From contig NZ_JBIPKH010000007.1 of NCBI RefSeq assembly GCF_044068625.1, forward strand, positions 1 through 64,000: a stretch of DNA of 64,000 nt, given 5' to 3'. Under the pieces are notes generated by a model that was not told the origin of the DNA, did not search any database, and saw only the letters and a list, made by a program, of their open reading frames with translations. A program made the position numbers and the translations under genes. Source of the stretch: Desulfurivibrio sp044068625 (GTDB lineage: Bacteria; Desulfobacterota; Desulfobulbia; Desulfobulbales; Desulfurivibrionaceae). Below are positions 37,193-44,743 of this stretch, piece by piece. Position 1 is the stretch's first letter. Every line of letters begins with the position of its first letter.

Positions 37193-37597
37193 TCAACCCA
37201 ACTCGCCGAGTAAGCGGTTGAAGACATCGGAATTACTGATCATCCCCACCAGTTTATCTCCCTCCACCACCGGCAAGCGGCGGGTACCGGTGACCCGCAT
37301 CAGCAAAAGACAGTTTTCGATGGAAAGGGCCGGAGTTACGGTAATGGCAGGCTTGGTCATGATATCGCCAATCTGGGAGACAAACTCATCCTGCACCTCC
37401 ATCACCATGATATTGAGGATATCCTTGCGGGTCACGATCCCGTAGGCGTCGCCGTCATCGGCCGGCAGGATCACCAGGCTGGAGCATTGCCGCTCATGCA
37501 TCATCCTGGCCGCCGTCGCCAGGGAGGCGGTGCGCTCCACGGTCTGCACCACCGGCTGCATCAGATCCCGTACCCGCAGTTGCTTAATGTCGATCAA
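37193..37597 (-). CDS. CBS-pair domain protein
   Basis: The 134-residue protein is a stand-alone Bateman module: VRDLMQPVVQTVERTASL and IVTRKDILNIM make CBS 1; DIMTKPAITVTPALSIE and GTRRLPVVEGDKLVGMISNSD make CBS 2. Such modules bind adenine nucleotides and act as energy sensors. It starts 36 bases after the FapA-like gene. Confidence 0.93.
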   Translation of the reverse strand: MIDIKQLRVRDLMQPVVQTVERTASLATAARMMHERQCSSLVILPADDGDAYGIVTRKDILNIMVMEVQDEFVSQIGDIMTKPAITVTPALSIENCLLLMRVTGTRRLPVVEGDKLVGMISNSDVFNRLLGELG

Positions 37598-37633
37598 ACC
37601 CGCGTCCTCCCAATTCGATTCAATTTGTTGGGG

Positions 37634-40147
37634 CTATTCAAGAGCAACCTCCCGGCGCTCCCCATCCAGGCGGAAAACCACTGGCCGGGCCAGATCCTCC
37701 CGCACCCTGTGCTTGATCCGGCCGATCACCACCACCGTGCCGGCAAAAACCGCTTTCCTGGCGCTGACCCTCACCTTTAGCGGATCGATGGCCGCCAGTT
37801 CCCGGGCCAGTTCCCGGCGGGGCCGCTCCAGTCGCTGTTCCGACTGCACCAGGGCCCGCCGCTGTTTGGCCAGCCGGGAGAGTTTACCCTGGGTCTCCGG
37901 CGGCAACCGGGCCCCCTGGCGGCCATGATTGAGCCAGCGGCCCAGGACCGTGTCCAGCTTGGCCCGCTGGCGGGCAAAGGCGGCCAACTGCCGTTCAACC
38001 TGCAACTGGCGGCGGCGCAGGGCGGGGTTGACCCCCACCATTACCACCGTGCGCACCCCGGCCGGAGAGCCGATCTCGTTGGCCTCGACCCCATGAATCG
38101 CCGAAACCACCCCGCCTCGGATCCGGCCCAGGCCGGCGGTAACATCCACGGTGCCGCAGGCAAAAACATGGCTGCGCATGATCTGGTCCCGAACCAGGAT
38201 ATTACCACCGGCATGAACCCGGGTCCACTCCAGAAAGCGGGCCTGGAGATCGCCACCGGACCTGATCCGCCCCTGGCCCCGGGAGAGGACCCCCCCGCTG
38301 ACCAGGATGTCGCCGCCGGAGATCAGGGTGGCATCCTCCACGCCGCCCCCCACCCTGATCTCGCCGCTGGCCTTGAGGGTAAAACCTGGCCGCACCCAGC
38401 CGGAGATAATCAGGGAACCGGCCATATCCAGGTTGCCCACCCGATAATCCACGTCCCCTTTGACCTCATAAACCGAAAAGACCGCGATCTTGTTATCGGC
38501 CAGGATCGTCACCATGCCGTCGATATCCGAGAGCAGGCTTAAGCCGTCGTCACGGATCACTACGTTGGGCTGGGGTTGAAACTGGATATCGGTGCCGGGC
38601 TTGGCCGGCAAGGGGATACCGCGCACCGTCCAGCCGTCCACTCCCGGCTCCGGCGGCGTCCGGCGGGCCAGCTCCTCACCTTTCTTGACCGAGTTGATGG
38701 CATCGCGCTCCCGGAAATCGATACTGTCGGTGGGTTGCATGATCCGCCCGGCGCTTTTCCCGGCCCTGACCAACACCTCAATGGCGGCGTCATCCCCGTC
38801 CACCGGCTCCCGGCCCACTGCCGCCACCACCCGCAGCACCTGCCGTTTGGACGCCGCGTGATCCACGGCCCGCCGAATCGTTTCCTTGCGCACCCCGTGG
38901 GTGACCCGGTGATCGGCCAGCAGCTTGAGCAGCAACTCACCGGTCAACCGGCGGCCCTGCCCATCCGGGGGGTGGACCTCCAGCACCGCCCGCATCTCGT
39001 CCTCACTAACCTGCAGAGGGTCGATCACCGTCACCACCCCGGCCCGGTAATCGGCGTAACCGGCCACCAGGGTATTATCCACCACCAGGGTCGGCCCCTC
39101 CCCGACCTCAACCACGTTTTCCCCCGCCACCAGGGGGATATCCCGGGGCTCGCGGCCGCCGAAGCTCTCCCCGGTCACCCGGCGGCCGGGGAGCGCCGGC
39201 ACCGCCGGTTTTTTTTCCGCCACCGTCTCCCCCCCCAGCAGCAGACTCTTGCGCAGGGGGGTGGAAGCAATCTTACCGGCCTGACGGGTCCGATCGATCC
39301 GCAGGGGATCCTCTTCGTTGAGGGTGAAAGCGAAATTCACCTCGGCATCCCGGCCATCCACCGGCGGATCGCCTTTGGCCACCAGAAAGCGGGGCAGGGC
39401 CACCTCCTGCTCCAGCACCGCTCGAATCGCCCCCTCGGAAACCCCGTGGACCACCCCGGCGACCTTCAGGCTGTGCAACAAATCATCCACTTGCAAAAGA
39501 CTGCCATCGGCCATTTTGGGAGAGATCGGCAGCCAGGCGCTCATCCCGTCGCCGGCGATCTCCACCAGGGGGCTGACCGCGACCAGACCGCCGGCCACCG
39601 TGGCCCGTCCGTAAATCTCCGCCAGGTAAGAGCGGCCCTCATCATCCAAACGCACATTTTCGCCCACTGCCAGGGAAGGCTCATGGCCGGGGCGGGGGGC
39701 CACCTCCTCGCCGAACACATTCTGTCCCGGCGTGCCCGATTCGGCGGCAATCCGGGCCACGATCACCTGGCCGGGCCGGACCAGATCGGCCCCGGCGGGA
39801 TCGGAGTTGACCGCCCCCTCCCCCACCCGGTATTCCAGACGGCCATTGCCGCCATCCACGGCGGGTCGGCCCTGGGCCAGCAGAATTTTATCACGACCCC
39901 CCGTCGCCGCCAGTCGCCGCACCTCCGCCACCGCCTGCTCCAAGGTGGCGTCGTCGTAGCCGAACACCACCTTTCGCTGGCTCAGCTCCTCCCGCAGGGC
40001 GGCCACACCAAACTTTTGATCCCCACCCCGGGGCCAGTAGGTAATCTCCAGATGCACCGCCATCCGATCGGGCCGGATCTGGATGGCAAAGCGGGCCTCC
40101 TCCTCTTTCCTCCCCTGCTCCGCTTCCTTTGCGCCATTTTCCGTCAT
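37634..40147 (-). CDS. FapA-like (DUF342) polymerising protein
   Basis: The 837-residue protein has a long N-terminal part with repeated sub-domains. The motif GVSEGAIRAVLEQE near 235 recurs as GVRKETIRRAVDH near 415, and VDGRDAEVNFAF recurs as VDGDDAAIEVLV. The FapA beta-helix comes next (ISGWVRPGFTLKASGEIRVGGG, ISGGDILVSGGVLSRGQGRI in sequence), then a coiled-coil tail at 710-790. FapA-like proteins are proposed to form cell-envelope or polar scaffolds. It is larger than the usual 450-650 residues because of the extra N-terminal repeats. Confidence 0.88.
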   Translation of the reverse strand: MTENGAKEAEQGRKEEEARFAIQIRPDRMAVHLEITYWPRGGDQKFGVAALREELSQRKVVFGYDDATLEQAVAEVRRLAATGGRDKILLAQGRPAVDGGNGRLEYRVGEGAVNSDPAGADLVRPGQVIVARIAAESGTPGQNVFGEEVAPRPGHEPSLAVGENVRLDDEGRSYLAEIYGRATVAGGLVAVSPLVEIAGDGMSAWLPISPKMADGSLLQVDDLLHSLKVAGVVHGVSEGAIRAVLEQEVALPRFLVAKGDPPVDGRDAEVNFAFTLNEEDPLRIDRTRQAGKIASTPLRKSLLLGGETVAEKKPAVPALPGRRVTGESFGGREPRDIPLVAGENVVEVGEGPTLVVDNTLVAGYADYRAGVVTVIDPLQVSEDEMRAVLEVHPPDGQGRRLTGELLLKLLADHRVTHGVRKETIRRAVDHAASKRQVLRVVAAVGREPVDGDDAAIEVLVRAGKSAGRIMQPTDSIDFRERDAINSVKKGEELARRTPPEPGVDGWTVRGIPLPAKPGTDIQFQPQPNVVIRDDGLSLLSDIDGMVTILADNKIAVFSVYEVKGDVDYRVGNLDMAGSLIISGWVRPGFTLKASGEIRVGGGVEDATLISGGDILVSGGVLSRGQGRIRSGGDLQARFLEWTRVHAGGNILVRDQIMRSHVFACGTVDVTAGLGRIRGGVVSAIHGVEANEIGSPAGVRTVVMVGVNPALRRRQLQVERQLAAFARQRAKLDTVLGRWLNHGRQGARLPPETQGKLSRLAKQRRALVQSEQRLERPRRELARELAAIDPLKVRVSARKAVFAGTVVVIGRIKHRVREDLARPVVFRLDGERREVALE

Positions 40148-40352
40148 GGATCATCCCCCGCCGCCAAATCGACATTTCTTTCATCTCTTGCCTATATGCC
40201 CATTTTAACCCCAACATTTCAAGCAATATGCATCCATTCTTAACTTTCACCACCACCGACATGGTGGTAAAGTGGAGGACAGCCGAAGAAACCCAGCAGC
40301 AAAGAAGATTGCGCCACCCCAACCGCCAACCCCTGCCAAATCTGTCGGGAAC

Positions 40353-40892
40353 ATGCCTACTTGCAACCAAATCAACCACCGGGAATCTCTCTGCATCCGG
40401 CCCATGGGCGTGGATGACCTGGCCGAGGTTTTCCACATCGGCGAATTGATCTTCACCGCCGAATATTCCCCCAGCCTCTACCGCACCTGGGACGAGTATG
40501 AAGTTATCTCCATGTTCAACAGTGACTCGGAACTCTGCCTGGTGGCGGAAAGCGGCGACCGAATCGTCGGCTTCGCCCTGGGCACCACGGTGGACAAACA
40601 TCATTCCGCCTGGAAATACGGCTACCTGGTCTGGCTAGGGGTCTGCCCCAAGGCCCAAAAACTGCGGGTGGGACAGAATCTGTTCAAGGAGATGAAACGA
40701 CGGATGCGGGCCCAGGGGGTGCGGATGATCATCGTTGATACCGACGCCGACAACCGGGCGGGGATCGATTTTTTCACCAAGCTGGGCTTCGGCAACATCC
40801 AGGAACATGTTTACATGACCTTGAATTTGGATCGCCGGGCCAAGAAAAAAAAGAAAAAGAAGGAAGAGAAGCCGGATGCCGCCAACCCCTGA
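40353..40892 (+). CDS. RimI-like GNAT acetyltransferase with a poly-lysine tail
   Basis: The 179-residue protein has a GNAT core: LCIRPMGVDDLAEVFHIGELI, LVAESGDRIVGFALGT, YLVWLGVCPKAQKLRVGQNLF and IIVDTDADNRAGIDFFTKLGFG. The end is a run of lysines (AKKKKKKKEEK). The ATG at 40353 is preferred, though a GTG at 40272 would add 27 residues of low complexity. The last codons overlap the M20 peptidase start by 17 bases. Confidence 0.85.
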   Translation: MPTCNQINHRESLCIRPMGVDDLAEVFHIGELIFTAEYSPSLYRTWDEYEVISMFNSDSELCLVAESGDRIVGFALGTTVDKHHSAWKYGYLVWLGVCPKAQKLRVGQNLFKEMKRRMRAQGVRMIIVDTDADNRAGIDFFTKLGFGNIQEHVYMTLNLDRRAKKKKKKKEEKPDAANP

Positions 40893-42018
40893 TCCGCGTC
40901 AGCTGTGGGAGTCCATCGACCAGGAGAGCCTGCGCCGGCTGCTGGTGGAGATGATCGACATCTATTCCCCCTCCGGCAAGGAGGAGGATATCCAACTCTA
41001 TCTGGAGGAGACCCTGCAGGCCGGCGGCTTCGCCGTTCACCGGCAGGAGGTGGAGGAGAAACGCTGTAATCTGGTGGTCCCCCTGGGCTGGCGGGAGCCC
41101 AAGCTCTACCTGGTGGGCCACGTCGACACCATCGCCGCCTGGGACCTCGAGGAGTACGGGGCCCGGTGGGAAAACGATCGTCTTTACGGACTGGGCAGCG
41201 CCGACATGAAGGGCGGTTGCGCGGCCATGGTGGCCGCCTTCCTTACCCTGGCCAAGGTGCTGCCCCAGGAGCAGCGCCCGCCGGTGGGCCTGCTTCTGGT
41301 GGTGGGTGAGGAGGAGAACGGCGACGGCAGCGCCGCCTTTCTGGAGAGCTATCGCCCCCCCTGGGTGGTGATCGGCGAACCCACCGGCCTGGTCCCCAAC
41401 TTCGCCCACTACGGCTACCTGGAGGCGGTGTTCACCACGCGCGGCCGCCAGACCCACTCCTCCCTGCCGGAACTGGGCCACAACGCGGTGGAATCGATGT
41501 TGCGGGTCCTGCTCCATCTGGGGCGCGATCCCCTCTTCGACCGCAGCAACTCCCAGATCGTCTATTCAATTCGGGAAATGAGCTCGTCCCGGGCCGGTTT
41601 CGTGGTCCCCGACCGCTGTGAAACCTGGATCGACCTGCATCTGCCTCCCCAGTTGGATCCGGACTTGGTGGAAGCGGCGATCCGCAATCGGGTGGCCGGG
41701 GCGCCGGCCCTGATTCCCGAGTTGGACCTGGATTTTGAGTGCAATTTTTCCGCGCCGGGCTACCGCCTGGAGCTGGACAATCCCCTCACCGAGCAACTGC
41801 GTCAAACCTATGGCCAGCTCCAGATCCCCTGGAGCCAGGACTCCTTCCGCTCCCATTCCGACGGCAACCTTTTCCGCCAGGCCGGGGTCAATCCCCTGAT
41901 TCTGGGCCCCGGCGCCCTGGAGGTGGCCCACACCCCCGAGGAGCATACCTCCCTGAGCGAGGTTCTCACCGCCGTCAAGATCTATCTGGCCCTCTGTCTG
42001 GCCGCGGAAAAGCTCTAA
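40876..42018 (+). CDS. M20-family metallopeptidase (ArgE/DapE/LysK-like)
   Basis: The 380-residue enzyme shows YLVGHVDTIAAWD, GLGSADMKGGCAAMVAAFL and VVGEEENGDGSAAFLE, which carry the two-zinc ligands and the catalytic Glu pair. It also has a dimerisation lid after GEPTGLVPN. Substrate could be N-acetyl-ornithine, a carrier-bound lysine or a dipeptide; the family does not tell. It is coupled to the GNAT gene upstream. Its 3' end overlaps the convergent mtfA gene by 44 bases. Confidence 0.9.
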   Translation: MPPTPDPRQLWESIDQESLRRLLVEMIDIYSPSGKEEDIQLYLEETLQAGGFAVHRQEVEEKRCNLVVPLGWREPKLYLVGHVDTIAAWDLEEYGARWENDRLYGLGSADMKGGCAAMVAAFLTLAKVLPQEQRPPVGLLLVVGEEENGDGSAAFLESYRPPWVVIGEPTGLVPNFAHYGYLEAVFTTRGRQTHSSLPELGHNAVESMLRVLLHLGRDPLFDRSNSQIVYSIREMSSSRAGFVVPDRCETWIDLHLPPQLDPDLVEAAIRNRVAGAPALIPELDLDFECNFSAPGYRLELDNPLTEQLRQTYGQLQIPWSQDSFRSHSDGNLFRQAGVNPLILGPGALEVAHTPEEHTSLSEVLTAVKIYLALCLAAEKL

Positions 42019-42820
42019 ATCCGGCGGGGTCCCGCCGGTAATAGAGGGTCAACTGGCGGTAAACTTCGGGCAGAATTCGGCGCAGGTGGCTCGGGGCCAT
42101 GAAAAAATATTCACTGCAAACCGCGAAAAATTCACCGGGGTCCTGGGCGGCGTAGGGGTCCAGCGGGGGCTCGACCCCATCATCCAGATCGGCCCGCAGC
42201 CCCTGATAAGCCTGCTCCATGACCTCGTCCCACTCCCCCCCATCCATGTCGCGGGGCAGCGGCGGAGTGCCGTTGACCGTGCCGCTGCCCATATCGAGCT
42301 TGTGGGCGAACTCATGAATGATCACATTGCCGGCCGGACCGTGGGGATAGGCCCCCGGGGCGCAATCGGCCCAGGAGAGCACCACCGGCCCGCCGGCCCA
42401 CGATTCTCCGGCCAACACCTCTTGGCCGCTGTGGACGATACCGTCCTCATCGGTCTCCTCCCGAGGGGCGACAAAGCTGTCCCGGTAGATCACCATCGAA
42501 GTCCAGCCGGCATAGGATTCCAGACCGAGGTTGAGGATCGGCACGCAGGCCTGGGCGGCGATGGCCACCCGCATGAAGGGGGTGATCTGGAAACCGTGGG
42601 CCCCGTAGAACTCCTTCCGGGCCAGAAAGAGGGTGGCCAACTCCCGCAGCCGCTGCCGTTGTCGCTCATCGAGCCCGGCGAACAGCTCCTTGGGATGGAC
42701 CAGGGCCCGGCTCCAGAGGCTATCGGGCAGGGCCGCCCGCCGCAACAGCCTTTGCCGCCGCCAGTTTTTAAACCATCGCCACATCAGCCGCTCCCGCCGC
42801 ACCCTGGCCCGCTTGCCCAT
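41975..42820 (-). CDS. mtfA: MtfA-like zinc peptidase
   Basis: The 281-residue protein carries the gluzincin motif HEFAH at 169-173 followed by KLDMGSGTVNGTPPLP, and EFFAVCSEYFFM, which supplies the third ligand. In Escherichia coli MtfA binds the Mlc repressor and regulates glucose uptake; the role here is inferred from homology only. An alternative start lies at 42784. It is convergent with the M20 gene. Confidence 0.92.
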   Translation of the reverse strand: MGKRARVRRERLMWRWFKNWRRQRLLRRAALPDSLWSRALVHPKELFAGLDERQRQRLRELATLFLARKEFYGAHGFQITPFMRVAIAAQACVPILNLGLESYAGWTSMVIYRDSFVAPREETDEDGIVHSGQEVLAGESWAGGPVVLSWADCAPGAYPHGPAGNVIIHEFAHKLDMGSGTVNGTPPLPRDMDGGEWDEVMEQAYQGLRADLDDGVEPPLDPYAAQDPGEFFAVCSEYFFMAPSHLRRILPEVYRQLTLYYRRDPAGFRAFPRPDRGPDRS

Positions 42821-42913
42821 GGTTTTCGCCCTTTCCCATTGACACCGGGCCCCCTATTGAATAGCATTCCCACTTTGTAACCGTTCAACCTTCAAAGAAC
42901 CAAGGAGAAAAAG

Positions 42914-43330
42914 ATGTATCACAAAATTGTTGCCATGGGGCTGGGCCTCTGCCTGTTGCTGATGACCACCGCCGCCGCGGCCATGGCCCAGGGGATCAGG
43001 GACCTCAGCGTCGATGAGCTGAAGCAGCGGCTGGATCAGCCTCGCCGGATCGTGGTGGTGGATACCAGAACCGCCCAGGAGTACCGCCAGGGCCATATCA
43101 GCGGCGCCATCAACATCTCTTCCCCGGAGAGCGACCAGTTTCAACGGATGGCCCACCTGCTGCCGGAAAACAAGGATATCCCCCTGGTTTTCTACTGTCG
43201 GGGCTATGACTGAGGCCTGGCCCCCGCTGCCGCGGTCGCGGCGCAACAAGCCGGCCACAAAAACGTCTTTACCTTTCGGGCGGGATTTCCCGCCTGGCAA
43301 AACAAACGTTATCCGATCAGCGTCCGTTAA
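42914..43330 (+). CDS. Periplasmic rhodanese with in-frame UGA at codon 100, probable selenoprotein
   Basis: A signal peptide (MYHKIVAMGLGLCLLLMTT, then AAAAMAQG) precedes a rhodanese domain: IVVVDTRTAQEYRQGHISGAIN and LVFYCRGYD. The frame then meets TGA at 43211-43213 and continues as GLAPAAAVAAQQAGHKNVFT and FRAGFPAWQNKRYPISVR to TAA at 43328. This tail is exactly the missing last third of a rhodanese (A-rich helix, G-H-K-N-V, F-P-A-W). UGA sits at the end of the active-site loop, CRGYD-U, five residues after Cys95, where related rhodaneses carry a second Cys. A SECIS-like stem-loop follows. The alternative is a recent nonsense mutation. Sulfur or selenium transfer in the periplasm is inferred. 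Confidence 0.82.
43214..43256 (+). promoter_or_regulatory. Candidate bacterial SECIS element
   Basis: Just after the UGA, GGCC-T-GGC (43214-43221) pairs with GCCGGCC (43250-43256) with one bulged T. Above an internal loop, GCCGC (43229-43233) pairs with GCGGC (43238-43242) around the loop GGTC (43234-43237). The apical loop starts 20 bases after the UGA and has G in its first two positions. Both features match the bacterial SECIS pattern recognised by SelB. Confidence 0.68.
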
Positions 43331-43336
43331 CCCACC

Positions 43337-43987
43337 GTGAACAGCAACGACGACCTCAACCGGCATGACGCCCGGGGCCGGGCCTATCAGGGACTTTCAG
43401 CCCTCTACCATCCGCCCGCCGCAACGTTGGAGAAGGTGCTGACCCTCCTTAAGGGCGGCCTGGAGGGGTGCTATCCCGAGCTGGCCCCCTACGCCGACGA
43501 CCTCCTGGCCGAATACCGCGAGCAAGCGGACCTCGGCGAACTGCGGGATGATTACACCCGGCTCTTCCTGGGGCCCGGCCCCCTGGCGGCCGCCCCCTAC
43601 GGCTCTTTTTATCTGGACGGGGGCCGCACCATGGGGCCCACCACCCTGGAGGCCCAGCAGCATTACCAGGTGGTGGGCCTGAAACCCGGCGGCGAGTTCA
43701 AACACCCCCCGGACTTCATCGCCACCGAGCTGGAGTTCATGTTTTTCCTGATCCACTGCCAGTTGCAGACTGCGGATCCCGGAACGGCCAGCCAGTTCAT
43801 GCTGCGGCAGCGAGCCTTCCTCAACCGCCATCCGGGCCGCTGGGTGGAGCCCTTCACCGAACTGGTGATCGAGGAAGCCCGGGCTGAATTTTACAAAGTG
43901 CTGGGCGCTCTCACCCAAAACTTTATTCTGGCCGAACAGAACGCGCTGCCGGAATTGCAGGCGGCAAGTGAGACGAACCATGGTTGA
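43337..43987 (+). CDS. TorD/DmsD-family chaperone
   Basis: The 216-residue helical protein has the TorD-type ELRDDYTRLFLGPGPLAAAPYGSFYLD (given as DDYTRLFLGPGPLAAAPYG) and HPPDFIATELEFMFFLIH motifs. Such chaperones fit molybdenum cofactor enzymes and their twin-arginine signals. No molybdoenzyme gene is adjacent; the partner is elsewhere. The start is GTG, six bases after the rhodanese TAA stop, so the two are likely co-transcribed. Confidence 0.9.
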   Translation: MNSNDDLNRHDARGRAYQGLSALYHPPAATLEKVLTLLKGGLEGCYPELAPYADDLLAEYREQADLGELRDDYTRLFLGPGPLAAAPYGSFYLDGGRTMGPTTLEAQQHYQVVGLKPGGEFKHPPDFIATELEFMFFLIHCQLQTADPGTASQFMLRQRAFLNRHPGRWVEPFTELVIEEARAEFYKVLGALTQNFILAEQNALPELQAASETNHG

Positions 43988-44354
43988 AGCCATGCCCCAC
44001 CAGCCGGAATCGGTTAGCGGCGGCACCTCGGGGGCCACCACCGCCAAAGTGGTTTACATCCTCTACCTGGCCTCCATCCTGATCGGCCTGACCGGCCTGA
44101 TCGGAGTGATCATCGCCTACATCAACAGAAGCGACGCCCCGGCCTGGCTGGCCAGCCACTATCGCTTCCAGATCAGAACCTTCTGGATCGGCCTGCTCTA
44201 TCTCTTTTGCGGAATTTTGCTCTCGGGGGTGGGGATCGGCTGGCTGATCATCATCTTCTGGGCCGCCTGGCTGATCATCCGTTGCGCCAAGGGGATAAAA
44301 TACCTGGACCGGGGAGCGCCCTACCCCGATCCCGCCACTTGGTTTTTTGATTAG
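43980..44354 (+). CDS. DUF4870-like small membrane protein
   Basis: The product of about 124 residues has three hydrophobic segments (VVYILYLASILIGLTGLIGVIIAYI, FWIGLLYLFCGILLSGVGIG, WLIIIFWAAWLIIRCAKGI). It also has the ASHYRFQIRTFWIG motif typical of the DUF4870/Tic20-like group. The ATG at 43980 overlaps the TorD stop by eight bases. Function is unknown. Confidence 0.82.
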   Translation: MVEAMPHQPESVSGGTSGATTAKVVYILYLASILIGLTGLIGVIIAYINRSDAPAWLASHYRFQIRTFWIGLLYLFCGILLSGVGIGWLIIIFWAAWLIIRCAKGIKYLDRGAPYPDPATWFFD

Positions 44355-44743
44355 AATCAAAACGAACGAATCAAAGCGCCGCCCACCGCTTAACGCAACG
44401 CCCCACACCATGCCCGCCGCCCCCCCCACGCCTGACAGTAATTCTCTTTTTGAGAATGAAAATTTGACAACGTCGACAAAATTTGCTGTTGACATTTAAA
44501 AACAATTGACGTTAAACATCACTTAAATTCAGCTCCTACTATTAGATAGTGTGCCCCGTAATACAAGGCAACAGAAGGATGCAGAACTGGCGGACCTCAT
44601 TTCATCAATTGCATAACCAGTCGAAATTACGGTTTAATTGTGATCGACCGTCGTCCTTCCTTGCCGAAAAAACATAAACTGTTTGCGATTTAACTACTAT
44701 GTAATTTTCGCAATAAGTAAATCCTATCAGGCGAGGAGTTGCG
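44355..44743. other. Non-coding 389-base gap, AT-rich in its second half
   Basis: The first 90 bases keep the C-rich host style; from about 44440 the sequence becomes AT-rich. It holds a small inverted repeat (ATTCTC 44441-44446 and GAGAAT 44452-44457) and a candidate promoter at 44489-44517. I see no open reading frame, tRNA or riboswitch. The composition change marks the left edge of the island. Confidence 0.6.
44489..44517 (+). promoter_or_regulatory. Candidate sigma-70 promoter for the giant secreted protein
   Basis: TTGACA at 44489-44494 is a perfect -35 box; TTAAAC at 44512-44517 after 17 bases is a weak -10. It lies 227 bases before the ATG at 44744, leaving a long 5' leader. Confidence 0.3.

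Noticed and set aside
43211..43213. UGA in the rhodanese as a simple nonsense mutation
   Set aside because: Not excluded, but the intact downstream frame, active-site position and SECIS-like hairpin make recoding more likely.
44580..44635. Sigma-54 promoter (TGGC ... TTGCA) before the giant gene
   Set aside because: The two halves are too far apart for a -24/-12 promoter.
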